A stretch of DNA of 27,056 nt from RGIG9060 sp036307825 (GCA_036307825.1 JAXJWW010000039.1:1-27056); one strand, 5' to 3'; numbered from the stretch's first letter, positions 13,566 through 22,209 are shown. A program made the numbers and translations. The notes: generated from the sequence alone by a model not told the origin.

Positions 13566-16331
13566 TTATTTTACACGAACTACTGTACAAGTTAATCCAT
13601 CTACAGTAATAGAAGTATCTGCAACACTTACACCTTTTGGAGATGCAATTGCTTTGCTTCCTGCTTTTACGCTATCTGCAAGAACTTCTGCATTTTCCAT
13701 TGAAGCACCAACATTTACAGTTGCACTATCTTTTGTTCCGTTCATAACGATAAAGTATGTGTAACCATCAGCTTTAAGTGAATAAGCAATTACATTATCC
13801 AAACCAGCTGTTGCTTCTTCAAGAATTGCTGAATTTGCTTCAACAGCTTCTCTTGTTCCAATTCGGAATGCAGATGTATTTTTACGCATTTCGATAAGAC
13901 CTTTTGTATAGTCAAGAAGACCTTGATAATCAGAATCTAATTTCCATACAATTTGATTGATATTATCAGAAGCGTCGTAACTGTTTCTTACAAAACGACC
14001 TGTTAATTCAGTTGTAGCATTTAGTTTTGGTTTTGAACGACCTCGTTCTTGTCCAGCATGGAAGAATCCTACACCTTGAACAGTTGCTGTAATAAAGTTA
14101 CCCATCTTAATTCGTTTGATACCTTCAGCTTTTTCTGCAGGAATTGATTCATCAAGTGGTGTGTTATTGAAAATGTTGTCGTGAAGAGTTAAACCATCGT
14201 GACAAACAAGATATTGAACACTATCACCTGGATCGTCAGCTTTGTAATTTCGCTTTGGAATACCAAGAATATTTGATACAAGATATGAAGGAGCTGTTAC
14301 TTTTCCAGTAATAAATCCTTTTCCACCTTCGTTAAATCCACCAGCTTTTACAGCATCGCGAAGTTCATCATTGAAAACTGAAATACTGTCTGTTTTTGAA
14401 ACTTGTTTTTGTTCCATACCGAATGTTCCAGATGGACCATTGTACATTGACCAACCTTCACCTACAAATAATGTATCTTTGTTGATTTTTGCACATTCTT
14501 CATAAGCTTTGAACATTGTATCTGTATCGATAAGACCCATTAAGTCAAAACGGAATCCGTCAACTTTGTATTCTTTTACCCAGTAACTTGTTGATTCAAC
14601 AATAAGACGACGAGCCATTGCTCTAGTTGATGCAACGTCATTTCCACATCCTGATTTTGATGTGAATTTTCCGTTTGCTGTTCTGAAGTAATAACCAGGA
14701 ACGATATCTTCCATAAGAGCTGTGTTAGCCATGTGGTTATAAACTACATCAAGAAGGATTCCCAATCCGTAGCTGTGAGCAGCATCTACAAGTTCTCTTA
14801 ATTCACTTACGCGTGAGTAAGGATTTGTAGCATCTGAAGAATACCAACCTTCTGGTGTGAAGTAGTTGTGTGGATCATATCCCCAGTTGTAGTTATTATT
14901 GTTTGCTGTTCCATTTGCTTCGTATTTTGTATTTGTTTCATCTGTATAATAGAAGTTAAGAACAGGCATGATTTGAAGGTGAGTTACACCAAGTTCTTTC
15001 AAATAAGGAAGTTTTTCGATAAATGCTTTGTAAGAACCTTTTGCAGCTTTAACTCCAGAATCTGGGCTAATTGTAAAGTCACGAACAGAAACTTCGTAAA
15101 TAACTGCATCTTCTCTTTGTGCAAGTTTTACATAGCCTTTGCTCATTTTTCCAGCTTTTGCACTGTTCATATCAACAACAGCAGCGCGTCCACTTCCACC
15201 TTCATTGCGGTAAGCAGCCATAGATTTTGCATAAGGATCTAAAACTTTATTTGTTCCACGACTGTTTGTAACAGAGTAATCATAGAACCAACCATTGATG
15301 TTATCAGTTGTAGTTGCTGTCCAAACACCAGTTGCAGTGTCTAAAGTCATAGCAACAGTTTTTGTAGGAGTTTTTAATCCGTCTTTGTTGTAAAGATTAA
15401 GAACTACATCTGAACTTGTAGGAGCCCAAAGTACGAAAGAACCTTTGTTTGTTGAAGCATCATAAGTACAACCAAGTTTTACATCACTACCTGGAATTGT
15501 TTTTTCTGCAGCTTTCCATGCAAATTCTGAAGAATCAACTTGGAATGCAGCTTCAAATACAGGGTGAGAAATTTCGATTGGATAGTTTACGTTAATTTCT
15601 TCTGCAAGTGTAACACGAATACGAGTTGCAAAGTTGTTTTCACGAGTTCTATCTGCATTTACAACATCTTTGATTTCGTATGTTTTACCTGATTTTGGTT
15701 CTGTTACAACAAATCCTGATGTACCAGGTGTCAAATCCAATCCGTAACCATCGCTAAGACGAGCTACGATTGTATCTTCTGATTCAAGACGAGCTGAAAC
15801 AAATCTTGGTTTGTATTCACCAACATTGTATGTTTGTTGATCTCCAGAGAAGATTACACATGTGTTAGAAACTGATTGATCCCAAATACGGTCATCTGCA
15901 CAGTCTTTATCCCAACCATCATCTTTACGAACGATAAGACCAGTTTTACCTTCAGCATCGATAAAAGTTGTTCCACCTGTTGTAGAACCATCTTTTTTGA
16001 ATCTCATGTAAGCAATACCGTCTTTTACTTCAAATTTTTGTGAGTAATCCCAAGCTTTGCTTCCATCACCATCTTTAACTGCCCAAATCCACAAAGCCCA
16101 TGGTTCATAGTCTTTGTCTGGACGAACATAGAATACAACGAATTCATCTTCGCCAATTCCCATGCTATCTTTTAATTCAATAACCTTTGCTAATTCAGGT
16201 TTTGCATCTGACTTCCAGTAGCCAGGTTCAACTGTTGTTGCGTTTCCTCCAGCTGCATTACTTGTACCTAAACATCCTGTAAAAAGTGCAAGGAGTAATG
16301 CAATCGCAAAAACGAAAAAAGAACGTCTCAT
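13566..16331 (-). CDS. pulA: pullulanase type I, secreted lipoprotein
   Basis: This enzyme hydrolyses alpha-1,6 branches of pullulan, starch and glycogen. The 921-residue precursor has a signal peptide ending in Phe-Thr-Gly-Cys (Cys20), so it should be lipid-anchored and exposed outside the inner membrane. An N-terminal CBM41-like glucan-binding region is followed by a connecting beta domain, then a CBM48 module (around 285-385) and the GH13 barrel. The pullulanase signature Tyr-Asn-Trp-Gly-Tyr-Asp-Pro is at 481-487. Likely catalytic residues are Asp596 (Phe-Arg-Phe-Asp), Glu625 (Val-Gly-Glu-Gly-Trp) and Asp712 (Cys-His-Asp-Gly). AGGAGG lies eight bases before the ATG. It is a single gene with its own promoter and terminator. 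Confidence 0.95.
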   Translation of the reverse strand: MRRSFFVFAIALLLALFTGCLGTSNAAGGNATTVEPGYWKSDAKPELAKVIELKDSMGIGEDEFVVFYVRPDKDYEPWALWIWAVKDGDGSKAWDYSQKFEVKDGIAYMRFKKDGSTTGGTTFIDAEGKTGLIVRKDDGWDKDCADDRIWDQSVSNTCVIFSGDQQTYNVGEYKPRFVSARLESEDTIVARLSDGYGLDLTPGTSGFVVTEPKSGKTYEIKDVVNADRTRENNFATRIRVTLAEEINVNYPIEISHPVFEAAFQVDSSEFAWKAAEKTIPGSDVKLGCTYDASTNKGSFVLWAPTSSDVVLNLYNKDGLKTPTKTVAMTLDTATGVWTATTTDNINGWFYDYSVTNSRGTNKVLDPYAKSMAAYRNEGGSGRAAVVDMNSAKAGKMSKGYVKLAQREDAVIYEVSVRDFTISPDSGVKAAKGSYKAFIEKLPYLKELGVTHLQIMPVLNFYYTDETNTKYEANGTANNNNYNWGYDPHNYFTPEGWYSSDATNPYSRVSELRELVDAAHSYGLGILLDVVYNHMANTALMEDIVPGYYFRTANGKFTSKSGCGNDVASTRAMARRLIVESTSYWVKEYKVDGFRFDLMGLIDTDTMFKAYEECAKINKDTLFVGEGWSMYNGPSGTFGMEQKQVSKTDSISVFNDELRDAVKAGGFNEGGKGFITGKVTAPSYLVSNILGIPKRNYKADDPGDSVQYLVCHDGLTLHDNIFNNTPLDESIPAEKAEGIKRIKMGNFITATVQGVGFFHAGQERGRSKPKLNATTELTGRFVRNSYDASDNINQIVWKLDSDYQGLLDYTKGLIEMRKNTSAFRIGTREAVEANSAILEEATAGLDNVIAYSLKADGYTYFIVMNGTKDSATVNVGASMENAEVLADSVKAGSKAIASPKGVSVADTSITVDGLTCTVVRVK

Positions 16332-16354
16332 GTTCTCTTCCTCCTAAAAATTTT

Positions 16355-16402
16355 GTAGAAATAAAAACATTTCTACCTAAGAATATCTGAATAATTATAT
16401 CA
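16355..16402 (-). promoter_or_regulatory. pulA promoter and leader hairpin
   Basis: On the minus strand TGATATAAT (16402-16394) is the same extended -10 box as at malQ. GTAGAAA at 16355-16361 pairs with TTTCTAC at 16370-16376, giving a hairpin in the leader upstream of the ribosome binding site. No good -35 box is visible. Confidence 0.5.
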
Positions 16403-16478
16403 TACTTTTGTAAAAAAATATATGTTTTTTATTTTGTTAATTTAAAAATAATACCCAAAAATACCTAGATTTTAGAAA

Positions 16479-16503
16479 TTGTAAACACTTTGTAAACACA
16501 TTT
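16479..16503 (+). repeat. direct repeat, left copy flanking the recombinase gene
   Basis: Two tandem TTGTAAACAC units lie just past the 3' end of the recombinase gene. Over 25 bases, 20 match the copy at 17745-17769 on the other side of the gene. These could be recombinase binding (arm-type) sites or attachment-site remnants. Confidence 0.45.
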
Positions 16504-16545
16504 TAAACAAATTACACTAAAAAAAATTACAAATATCAAAAAAAG

Positions 16546-17694
16546 TTATAAAAGTAGCATTTTTTTTATTTCTGAATCTAAAAGATTGGCTAAATTGTCG
16601 CATAATTCATTTTGAACTTTCAAAACATCATTAAACATGGAAGGTTTCCAAGTTGTATAGCGTTCTGTCATACTTCCTAGCCCAGAAGAATGTCCCATAA
16701 TAGTTTTTATTTTTCTATCTGAAATATCATTTTCAGTTAAATATGTGTTAAAAAAATGTCTTAAAGAATGAAATGAAAGTTTTTGTTCTCTTTGAATTTT
16801 AAGTTTTGTAAAATATCTTAAAAAAGCACTCTGAATTGTTGAATTTGCTAAAATACAACCCTTTCCGTTATCAAATAAAAATCCAGAAGGTGATTTTGCT
16901 AAAACTGACTCTAAAAGAACACTTAATTTTTTAGGAATTGTAACATAACGAGATGTTCGTGTTTTGGGAGAAGTAATTTCACCAAAAGCCGTATGTTGCT
17001 GACTAACATCAATAAAATTTTTATAAATATTTTTTCGCTCTAAACCTAGTACCTCACCTAATCTCAAACCAGTTAATGCAGAAATATAACAGGCTAACAA
17101 AGTACGGGGAGAATTTTTTAAATTATTCAAAACTTTTACTAACTCAAATAAAGTAAATGCTCTACGAGTTTTAGAAGTAATTCCCTTAATTCTTACAAAT
17201 TCCATTGGATTACGATTGATGATTCTTTCTTCCACTGCTGAATTTAAAATGATATTTAAAACTCCGGAATTAACTTTTATTGAAGATTCGTACATTCCTT
17301 TTGAATTTTTAAGTTCATAAATCCACTGACGAATAACATTTGGAGTAATTCTAGAAATTTTATATCCACCAAGAAATGGTAAAATATTATTTTTTAATGA
17401 ATATTCATAATTTGAAACTGTATTTTTTGACAAACCTTTATCCTGATTACTTTTTACCCAAATTCCATCTTTTGAAAAAAAATTATTTGAAAAAGATTTG
17501 ATTGTAACATCAGATTTATCAAGCCGTCCTGAAGAAAGTAGGTCTTCACAGTATTTTATTGCTTCATTTTTTTTACGTTTTCCTGTAGAATGAGGAACAG
17601 AACGACTTCCATCTGTTTTTCTAACATAAAAATAATACATTTTTTTACCAGTTTTAAGTTTTCGGCAAGATAAATAATAATTTCGATACTCCAT
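16546..17694 (-). CDS. tyrosine recombinase / phage-type integrase
   Basis: A 382-residue site-specific DNA recombinase. It has an N-terminal arm-binding-like region (1-65), a SAM-like core-binding domain (about 66-165) and a C-terminal catalytic domain. All catalytic residues are visible: Arg211 (Gly-Leu-Arg-Leu-Gly-Glu), Lys244, His309 and Arg312 (His-Ser-Leu-Arg-His), His335 (Gly-His-Ser-Ser) and the nucleophile Tyr346 (Glu-Arg-Tyr-Thr-Thr). The gene therefore looks active. AAAGGA lies nine bases before the ATG. It is transcribed away from cassette A, whose truncated end lies only about 130 bases upstream, and repeats flank it. It may integrate an element or rearrange the cassettes. No excisionase or other phage gene is adjacent. 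Confidence 0.93.
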   Translation of the reverse strand: MEYRNYYLSCRKLKTGKKMYYFYVRKTDGSRSVPHSTGKRKKNEAIKYCEDLLSSGRLDKSDVTIKSFSNNFFSKDGIWVKSNQDKGLSKNTVSNYEYSLKNNILPFLGGYKISRITPNVIRQWIYELKNSKGMYESSIKVNSGVLNIILNSAVEERIINRNPMEFVRIKGITSKTRRAFTLFELVKVLNNLKNSPRTLLACYISALTGLRLGEVLGLERKNIYKNFIDVSQQHTAFGEITSPKTRTSRYVTIPKKLSVLLESVLAKSPSGFLFDNGKGCILANSTIQSAFLRYFTKLKIQREQKLSFHSLRHFFNTYLTENDISDRKIKTIMGHSSGLGSMTERYTTWKPSMFNDVLKVQNELCDNLANLLDSEIKKMLLL

Positions 17695-17744
17695 AATTTG
17701 ATTTCCTTTCTAAAATAAATATTGATAATAGCATTTTTTTTAAT

Positions 17745-17769
17745 TTGTAAACTTTTTGTCAACATTTTT
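17745..17769 (+). repeat. direct repeat, right copy flanking the recombinase gene
   Basis: TTGTAAAC followed by TTTGTCAACA resembles the tandem TTGTAAACAC copy at 16479-16503 (20 of 25 positions). It lies between the recombinase start and the truncated end of cassette A, about 57 bases from the cassette boundary. Confidence 0.4.
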
Positions 17770-17825
17770 AAAATCAATATTTCTATTTCTTTAAAATACT
17801 TATAATTAAAAATATTTAGACCTTG

Positions 17826-18113
17826 ATGGCACAAATGTAGAAGTTGTCTTTACATTCAAAGACGACGCAGCTACAGAAATGGCTGTAATTGGAGACTTCG
17901 TAGGCTGGGTAGAACCAGGTGTTCCAATGGCAAAAAATGCTGATGGAAAATGGGAAGTGTCTGTAAAATCAACTGTAGACGGAGTTCTCAAATATAAGTT
18001 CTGGTACAAAGGAACATATATCTATGACTTCAAATCTCCAGACAAAATTGATGACGGATTCGGTGGAAACAACGGTTTGATCGAAGTTTCAAAAGTACTT
18101 GCAAAACAAAAAG
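17826..18113 (+). repeat. 288-base inverted repeat, left arm (cassette A 5' end)
   Basis: This segment is the reverse complement of 24901-25188 without gaps and with about ten mismatches by eye (about 96% identity). It encodes the CBM48 region. Outside the outer boundary the sequences are unrelated; beyond the inner boundary they diverge quickly. A short inverted repeat, AAATGTA and TACATTC (17833-17839 and 17851-17857, 11-base spacer), lies just inside the outer boundary. Confidence 0.9.
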
Positions 18114-19996
18114 CTGCTGAATTAGCTGCATCAGGTGATGCTGCTGGAGCTGCTGCTCTTATGGCTCAAGCAAGCGCTGGATCAAGCGGATGTCGTTTTA
18201 TGACATGGTCTATGATTGGTGCACAAGGTAAATTCATTACTGAATCAGTTGTTGATCCTACAAAAAAAGGTATGGATTTAGACAAAGTTGAATTCGGTGC
18301 AAAATCATACATGAAATTCACAGGTGATGCTGTTCCAGGTATGCCAGTATTCGTAGAAATTGCTGCTGCAGAAGCTGGTCTTGATGACGCTGCAATTACA
18401 CTTATGGCTAAAGATGCATACGGAAATAACACTGTAGAATTCAAAGATGCATTTGTTGATTTCATCAACAACACAATTGCTTCTCCTATCGCTTCATTGT
18501 CAAAAGCAAACGAACAAACTGGTGGAAACCCAACACGTGGTGACAATCCATATCTTGGACACCTCAAAATGGGAATCACAACAGATTACGTAGAAGTATT
18601 AACAGGTTTCAACTATGCAAAACCATCAACACACCAAGCAATTATTTGGAAAACAGTTGACGGTGACGCTTGGGATGCTGGATACAACCACGCTGGTGGA
18701 TTCTTACAAATTTCTAACGGTGCTGCAATTCGTGAACTTGGCGGAGCAAAACTTAACGTAACAATTGCTCCTAACAAATCAGCAGACAGAAAAGGTACAA
18801 AATTTGGTATGTTCAACTATGCAACACTTGATGTTGCTGGAATCACAGCTGATATCCAATACAACAACATTTTCGATGGAGATGCTTTCTTCAAAGACGT
18901 TGTAGAACAAGATATCATCTTTGGTGCTAAAGGTATGGTTGGACCTGTAGCTCTTGCTGGACAAGGATTAGTTGCAATTCATACAAAAGAATTCACAACA
19001 ACAGATGACAACGCACAAGACTATTTCGGATATTCAACAGACGTATTCTGGAGAACAAAAGATTTCGGTCTTAAAAATCTTGCTGGAACAGTTAAAGCAA
19101 CATATTCAGATGACTTACTTGACTTAACATTCCAATATAGACTTCGTGGTGCACAAGCTTCTATGTTGTTCTTGAGAGAAAACCATGACGATGGTGTATG
19201 GACACTTTCAGACACATTGGGACGCTTGAACAGCCAAAGAGTTGACTTAAGCACAACATTAAGAGCATTGTATTTCATGGATATTTCATTGAATGCAGCT
19301 GCTGATATGCGCTTAACAAAACTTTCAGATGCAGATTATGCAACAATGGTAACATGTTGGAACTGGTATCCAACAGATCACTACTTCAGATATCAAGATG
19401 GTATGGAATTTGAATTCAAACCTGCTGTAAAAGTAAGCTTTCTTGACTTAGTAGGATTTGATGCAACAGTTGATGCATATACAACACTTAACTTAACAAC
19501 AATGACAGATCCATACGAAAATGGTGAAAAATTTGTATACGAAGCAAGTGATTCATCTTTCTTGATGAAAAACGTTGGTGTTAAAGTTGGATTTGGTGCA
19601 TTGAATGACGTTATCACAGGTATCGATGTAATTTACGGTATGGATAACAGCAATAGCAAACTTGCTTTCAACACTCTTTTAACACAAGTTAAATTCCCTA
19701 AAAACTTCAACGCAGACTTTGGATTAGGTCTTCGCTCAGTTAAGGGAACAAAAGCAGCTGAAGGATACAATGCTGATGCTCTTAACACATTCGGATTCTC
19801 AGTTGGTGTTTCAAAGAAAATTGAAAAACTTCAAAAACCAGTTATCTACGGACAGTTCGTATTTAACATGGATCCATACAAAGGATTTGGCGATGGTCAA
19901 GAACAATTTGATCTTGATGGATATGTTCTTGGTGGTGGAGTTGAAGACTTTGACGGTGAAGCAGCTTGCCGCGTAGGTATCCGCTGGGACATCTAA
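17879..19996 (+). CDS. 5'-truncated CBM48 plus outer-membrane barrel protein, cassette A
   Basis: The frame is open from 17810 to 19996, but the first ATG is at 17879, with no ribosome binding site. It would cut off the first CBM48 strand (Val-Glu-Val-Val-Phe-Thr-Phe) and leave no signal peptide. TAA at 17807 closes the frame upstream. From that ATG there are 705 residues: an AMPK/CBM48 glycogen-binding fold at about 1-75 (Gly-Asp-Phe-Val-Gly-Trp, later Lys-Tyr-Lys-Phe-Trp), an Ala/Gly-rich linker at about 78-107, then a long beta-rich region like an outer-membrane barrel, ending Arg-Val-Gly-Ile-Arg-Trp-Asp-Ile. A TATAAT lies at 17801-17806. The gene is followed by a lipoprotein gene after 18 bases. 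It is probably silent as it stands; a donor cassette or a pseudogene are both possible. Confidence 0.75.
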   Translation: MAVIGDFVGWVEPGVPMAKNADGKWEVSVKSTVDGVLKYKFWYKGTYIYDFKSPDKIDDGFGGNNGLIEVSKVLAKQKAAELAASGDAAGAAALMAQASAGSSGCRFMTWSMIGAQGKFITESVVDPTKKGMDLDKVEFGAKSYMKFTGDAVPGMPVFVEIAAAEAGLDDAAITLMAKDAYGNNTVEFKDAFVDFINNTIASPIASLSKANEQTGGNPTRGDNPYLGHLKMGITTDYVEVLTGFNYAKPSTHQAIIWKTVDGDAWDAGYNHAGGFLQISNGAAIRELGGAKLNVTIAPNKSADRKGTKFGMFNYATLDVAGITADIQYNNIFDGDAFFKDVVEQDIIFGAKGMVGPVALAGQGLVAIHTKEFTTTDDNAQDYFGYSTDVFWRTKDFGLKNLAGTVKATYSDDLLDLTFQYRLRGAQASMLFLRENHDDGVWTLSDTLGRLNSQRVDLSTTLRALYFMDISLNAAADMRLTKLSDADYATMVTCWNWYPTDHYFRYQDGMEFEFKPAVKVSFLDLVGFDATVDAYTTLNLTTMTDPYENGEKFVYEASDSSFLMKNVGVKVGFGALNDVITGIDVIYGMDNSNSKLAFNTLLTQVKFPKNFNADFGLGLRSVKGTKAAEGYNADALNTFGFSVGVSKKIEKLQKPVIYGQFVFNMDPYKGFGDGQEQFDLDGYVLGGGVEDFDGEAACRVGIRWDI

Positions 19997-20014
19997 GGTA
20001 AGGAGTAAATAGAG

Positions 20015-20821
20015 ATGAAAAAAATTATTTTATCAGTACTTTCTGTACTTATGATTTTTGGTTTAATCGGTTGTAATGGTGCATTACACGACTATAAAGA
20101 TCCAGAAGTGTTTGAAGGTGGAACATGGTATTACTATGACGTTCCTACAGATGCAGCAAATGTAATTTTCAATGTTGCTGGTGGAAATCAGTCAAGTGAT
20201 ATTTCAGGTATTGATGTTTCAGGTGGATCAATTTACTATGCATGGGATTCAACAGTAGGAAAAGATAATCCAGGTAATAACTTAGTATTTGAACCAGGTG
20301 ATAAACCAGCAGGACAAGCTGGTCGTGTATGGTGTTACACAAATGCTGCTTCAGCACCTAACTGTTATTGGTGGGGATGTGCAGATGGAGCAAATGATGC
20401 TGCATGGCCAGGAAAACCAATGACTAAAAACGGTGAAGCACCATTAGTAGAATATACATTCACACTTAAATCAGTTGAAATTGTAGGAGCTCCTGCAATT
20501 GGTGGTGCTGGTTATTATGCATTCTGTGAAGGTTGGGTTCCAAATAATGATTGGGGTGCAGGAACACCTAACAAAGTTACAGCTTTAACAAACGGAAACG
20601 CTGTTCTTGAGTTAGACTATGACCACAAAACAGTAGTACCTGCTACTCTTGCTATTCAAATTTTGAATCCAGCTACAGATGATACCTTCTGGGCTAATGA
20701 AACAAAATTTGGTGGTGGTGCATTAAGTGTAAATATTCCAAGTGACTGTGATGGTAAAACATATGTTTGGAAAATTTATGCAACAGATTTTGCTTCATAT
20801 TTAGTTGAAGTAACAGAATAA
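20015..20821 (+). CDS. putative starch-binding lipoprotein, cassette A (CBM26-like)
   Basis: A 268-residue lipoprotein with signal peptide and lipobox Leu-Ile-Gly-Cys (Cys20). AAGGAG at 20000-20005 lies nine bases before the ATG and five after the upstream stop. Around residues 30-75, Trp-Tyr-Tyr-Tyr-Asp-Val-Pro and later Val-Ile-Phe-Asn with Asn-Gln-Ser-Ser-Asp-Ile recall the CBM25/26 starch-binding fold. Around 108-132, Tyr-Trp-Trp-Gly followed by Trp-Pro-Gly-Lys-Pro-Met-Thr-Lys is wording typical of CBM26 modules of amylases. The C-terminal half is another beta domain without a clear family. Co-transcription with the barrel gene suggests a surface pair comparable in role, not descent, to SusE/F beside a SusC porin. 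The binding role is inferred from motifs. Confidence 0.8.
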   Translation: MKKIILSVLSVLMIFGLIGCNGALHDYKDPEVFEGGTWYYYDVPTDAANVIFNVAGGNQSSDISGIDVSGGSIYYAWDSTVGKDNPGNNLVFEPGDKPAGQAGRVWCYTNAASAPNCYWWGCADGANDAAWPGKPMTKNGEAPLVEYTFTLKSVEIVGAPAIGGAGYYAFCEGWVPNNDWGAGTPNKVTALTNGNAVLELDYDHKTVVPATLAIQILNPATDDTFWANETKFGGGALSVNIPSDCDGKTYVWKIYATDFASYLVEVTE

Positions 20822-20865
20822 CATCTAGTTATTTACAACTTTTCAGCCGTTAAAAGCTGAATGAA

Positions 20866-20900
20866 ACAGTTGGCGAGAAATCGCCAGCTGTTTTTTTTTT
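20866..20900 (+). terminator. terminator of cassette A
   Basis: ACAGTTGGCG at 20866-20875 pairs with CGCCAGCTGT at 20882-20891, followed by ten T. A second, weaker hairpin (TTCAGC with GCTGAA, 20842-20861) precedes it. Confidence 0.9.
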
Positions 20901-20925
20901 AATATATTTTTATTAGGAGTAGTTT

Positions 20926-21261
20926 ATGATAATTAACAAACCTCATGAACCAATAAATGTATCTATTTCAGCAGAAGATAAAGAAAAAATAAAATTGTTT
21001 CTTCGTGGAATGGTTTATTGCTGGTGCAAAAATGTAAAAGATGAAAATAACTGCAACAAATGGTTTTTTGCGCGAGATTTAGTTGGTGGTGATAGTTTTT
21101 CTTGGAATGATACTCCGTTAAAAGTTTTAAATGAAAATTATGATACTAGGGAAGCTACAAGTCAAGCATTAGGCAAACTTCTTTATGAAGTACTTGATGA
21201 AGATACAAAACACTTTGAAATCAATCAAGACCACGATAGTAAATATCGTTTAGTTGAATAG
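20926..21261 (+). CDS. hypothetical protein
   Basis: A 111-residue protein without signal peptide or membrane segment. AGGAG lies about eight bases before the ATG. It contains an aromatic- and Cys-containing stretch (Met-Val-Tyr-Cys-Trp-Cys-Lys-Asn, residues 30-37) and the motif Phe-Ala-Arg-Asp-Leu-Val-Gly-Gly. The C-terminal half is helical and acidic. I recognise no family. It lies between two terminators, so it is a separate unit placed between cassette A and the nuclease gene. It could be a small accessory or immunity-type protein, but nothing here proves that. Confidence 0.65.
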   Translation: MIINKPHEPINVSISAEDKEKIKLFLRGMVYCWCKNVKDENNCNKWFFARDLVGGDSFSWNDTPLKVLNENYDTREATSQALGKLLYEVLDEDTKHFEINQDHDSKYRLVE

Positions 21262-21279
21262 ATAAATTTTACCAATTTG

Positions 21280-21313
21280 CCCACTTTAGTAGTTTGCTAA
21301 GGTGGGTATTTTT
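21280..21313 (+). terminator. terminator after the 111-residue hypothetical gene
   Basis: CCCACTTTAG at 21280-21289 pairs with CTAAGGTGGG at 21296-21305, followed by a T tract that overlaps the end of the convergent nuclease gene. Confidence 0.75.
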
Positions 21314-22073
21314 ATCCCTTAAAACCTTCTTGTAACAAAAACTTTTCGTATTCTTCTTTGGCGCTTAAAATATAGGGATTTACAATATCATATAATTTGA
21401 TAAAATCTTTTCGCCAGCCTTCTTTTAAGAATCTCATCCAAGAAAATAAGTTTTCTGTGATTGGATAATTTCCATTTTTTAGATACGAAATGTAATCATC
21501 ATTCTTAGTAATAACAAATTTACTCAATTCGATAATATGAATTTGTTGATGGCTATCTAGTGACACTAAGCGATTTTGAATATCAAAAGGTAAAAAACAC
21601 CAGTGAAATTTATTTAAACCCGCAAATACTTTTTTTTCAGTTAAAGTTATACTTACGGTTGGCATTACTGCGTTAAAATTTTTACCGTCATATTCGGAAG
21701 AAGTAAAACACTTTGCCCAATAAAACATACTCCGTTTTACACAATCATCCTCTGATTCATTCATAATTTCAATATGATAATTTTGCCCTTTTGCATCTAA
21801 AACGTTCAAATTAAAAATTTCATTATGTTTTGTTTCAAAAGGTTGAGAAGAATGAATTTGTACAGCTTTTATTTTTGGCAAATTTACATCCGCCATAACA
21901 GATGATAAAAAATTCTTTGTAACATCTATATTTTTCTCGTTTAAAAACAAGTATTTCAAAAAATCCGTTGAAGAAGGTTTTATTTTCCTGTTGATAATTG
22001 AAAAATCTAAAGTTGACTTTGCTTGTGATTTTTTAGTTTGGTTTCTAGTAAAATTATTTGTTTGCATACTCAT
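21312..22073 (-). CDS. Rpn/PD-(D/E)XK family nuclease
   Basis: A 253-residue protein of the Rpn (YhgA-like; PF12784-type) group, annotated as recombination-promoting nuclease or PD-(D/E)XK transposase. Typical features are Phe-Leu-Lys-Tyr-Leu-Phe-Leu-Asn-Glu-Lys-Asn near residue 38, then the core Asn-Leu-Asn-Val-Leu-Asp-Ala-Lys-Gly followed by Tyr-His-Ile-Glu-Ile-Met-Asn-Glu, where Asp and Glu fit the nuclease site. The usual Gln after the Glu strand is replaced by Met, so activity is uncertain. Tyr-Trp-Ala-Lys and the Pro-Thr-Val-Ser-Ile strand also fit the family. GAGG lies six bases before the ATG. Lying between the two cassettes, it could promote recombination, but many genomes carry scattered copies. 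Confidence 0.8.
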   Translation of the reverse strand: MSMQTNNFTRNQTKKSQAKSTLDFSIINRKIKPSSTDFLKYLFLNEKNIDVTKNFLSSVMADVNLPKIKAVQIHSSQPFETKHNEIFNLNVLDAKGQNYHIEIMNESEDDCVKRSMFYWAKCFTSSEYDGKNFNAVMPTVSITLTEKKVFAGLNKFHWCFLPFDIQNRLVSLDSHQQIHIIELSKFVITKNDDYISYLKNGNYPITENLFSWMRFLKEGWRKDFIKLYDIVNPYILSAKEEYEKFLLQEGFKG

Positions 22074-22169
22074 CCTCTTTTGAAGTAAATCATCTCCACA
22101 CTCTAAGTATAAGTTGCAAAAAAAACAAATTGCTAGAAAAATAGGGAAGTTTTTAAAAGAAATGATTAT

Positions 22170-22209
22170 AAAAAAAATCCCACATTCAGATTTCTCTAAA
22201 TGTGGGATT
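22170..22209 (-). terminator. terminator of cassette B
   Basis: AATCCCACATT at 22177-22187 pairs perfectly with AATGTGGGATT at 22199-22209. On the minus strand it runs into a T tract. It lies about 44 bases after the cassette B lipoprotein stop. Confidence 0.9.

Noticed and set aside
17826..17840. ATG at the cassette boundary as the true start codon
   Set aside because: It is out of frame with CBM48 and reads only four codons before TAG.
17806..18009. Antisense open frame present in both inverted repeats (also 25005-25223)
   Set aside because: It is the complement of the CBM48 coding region. Its occurrence in both copies follows from the repeat itself; there is no ribosome binding site or family resemblance.
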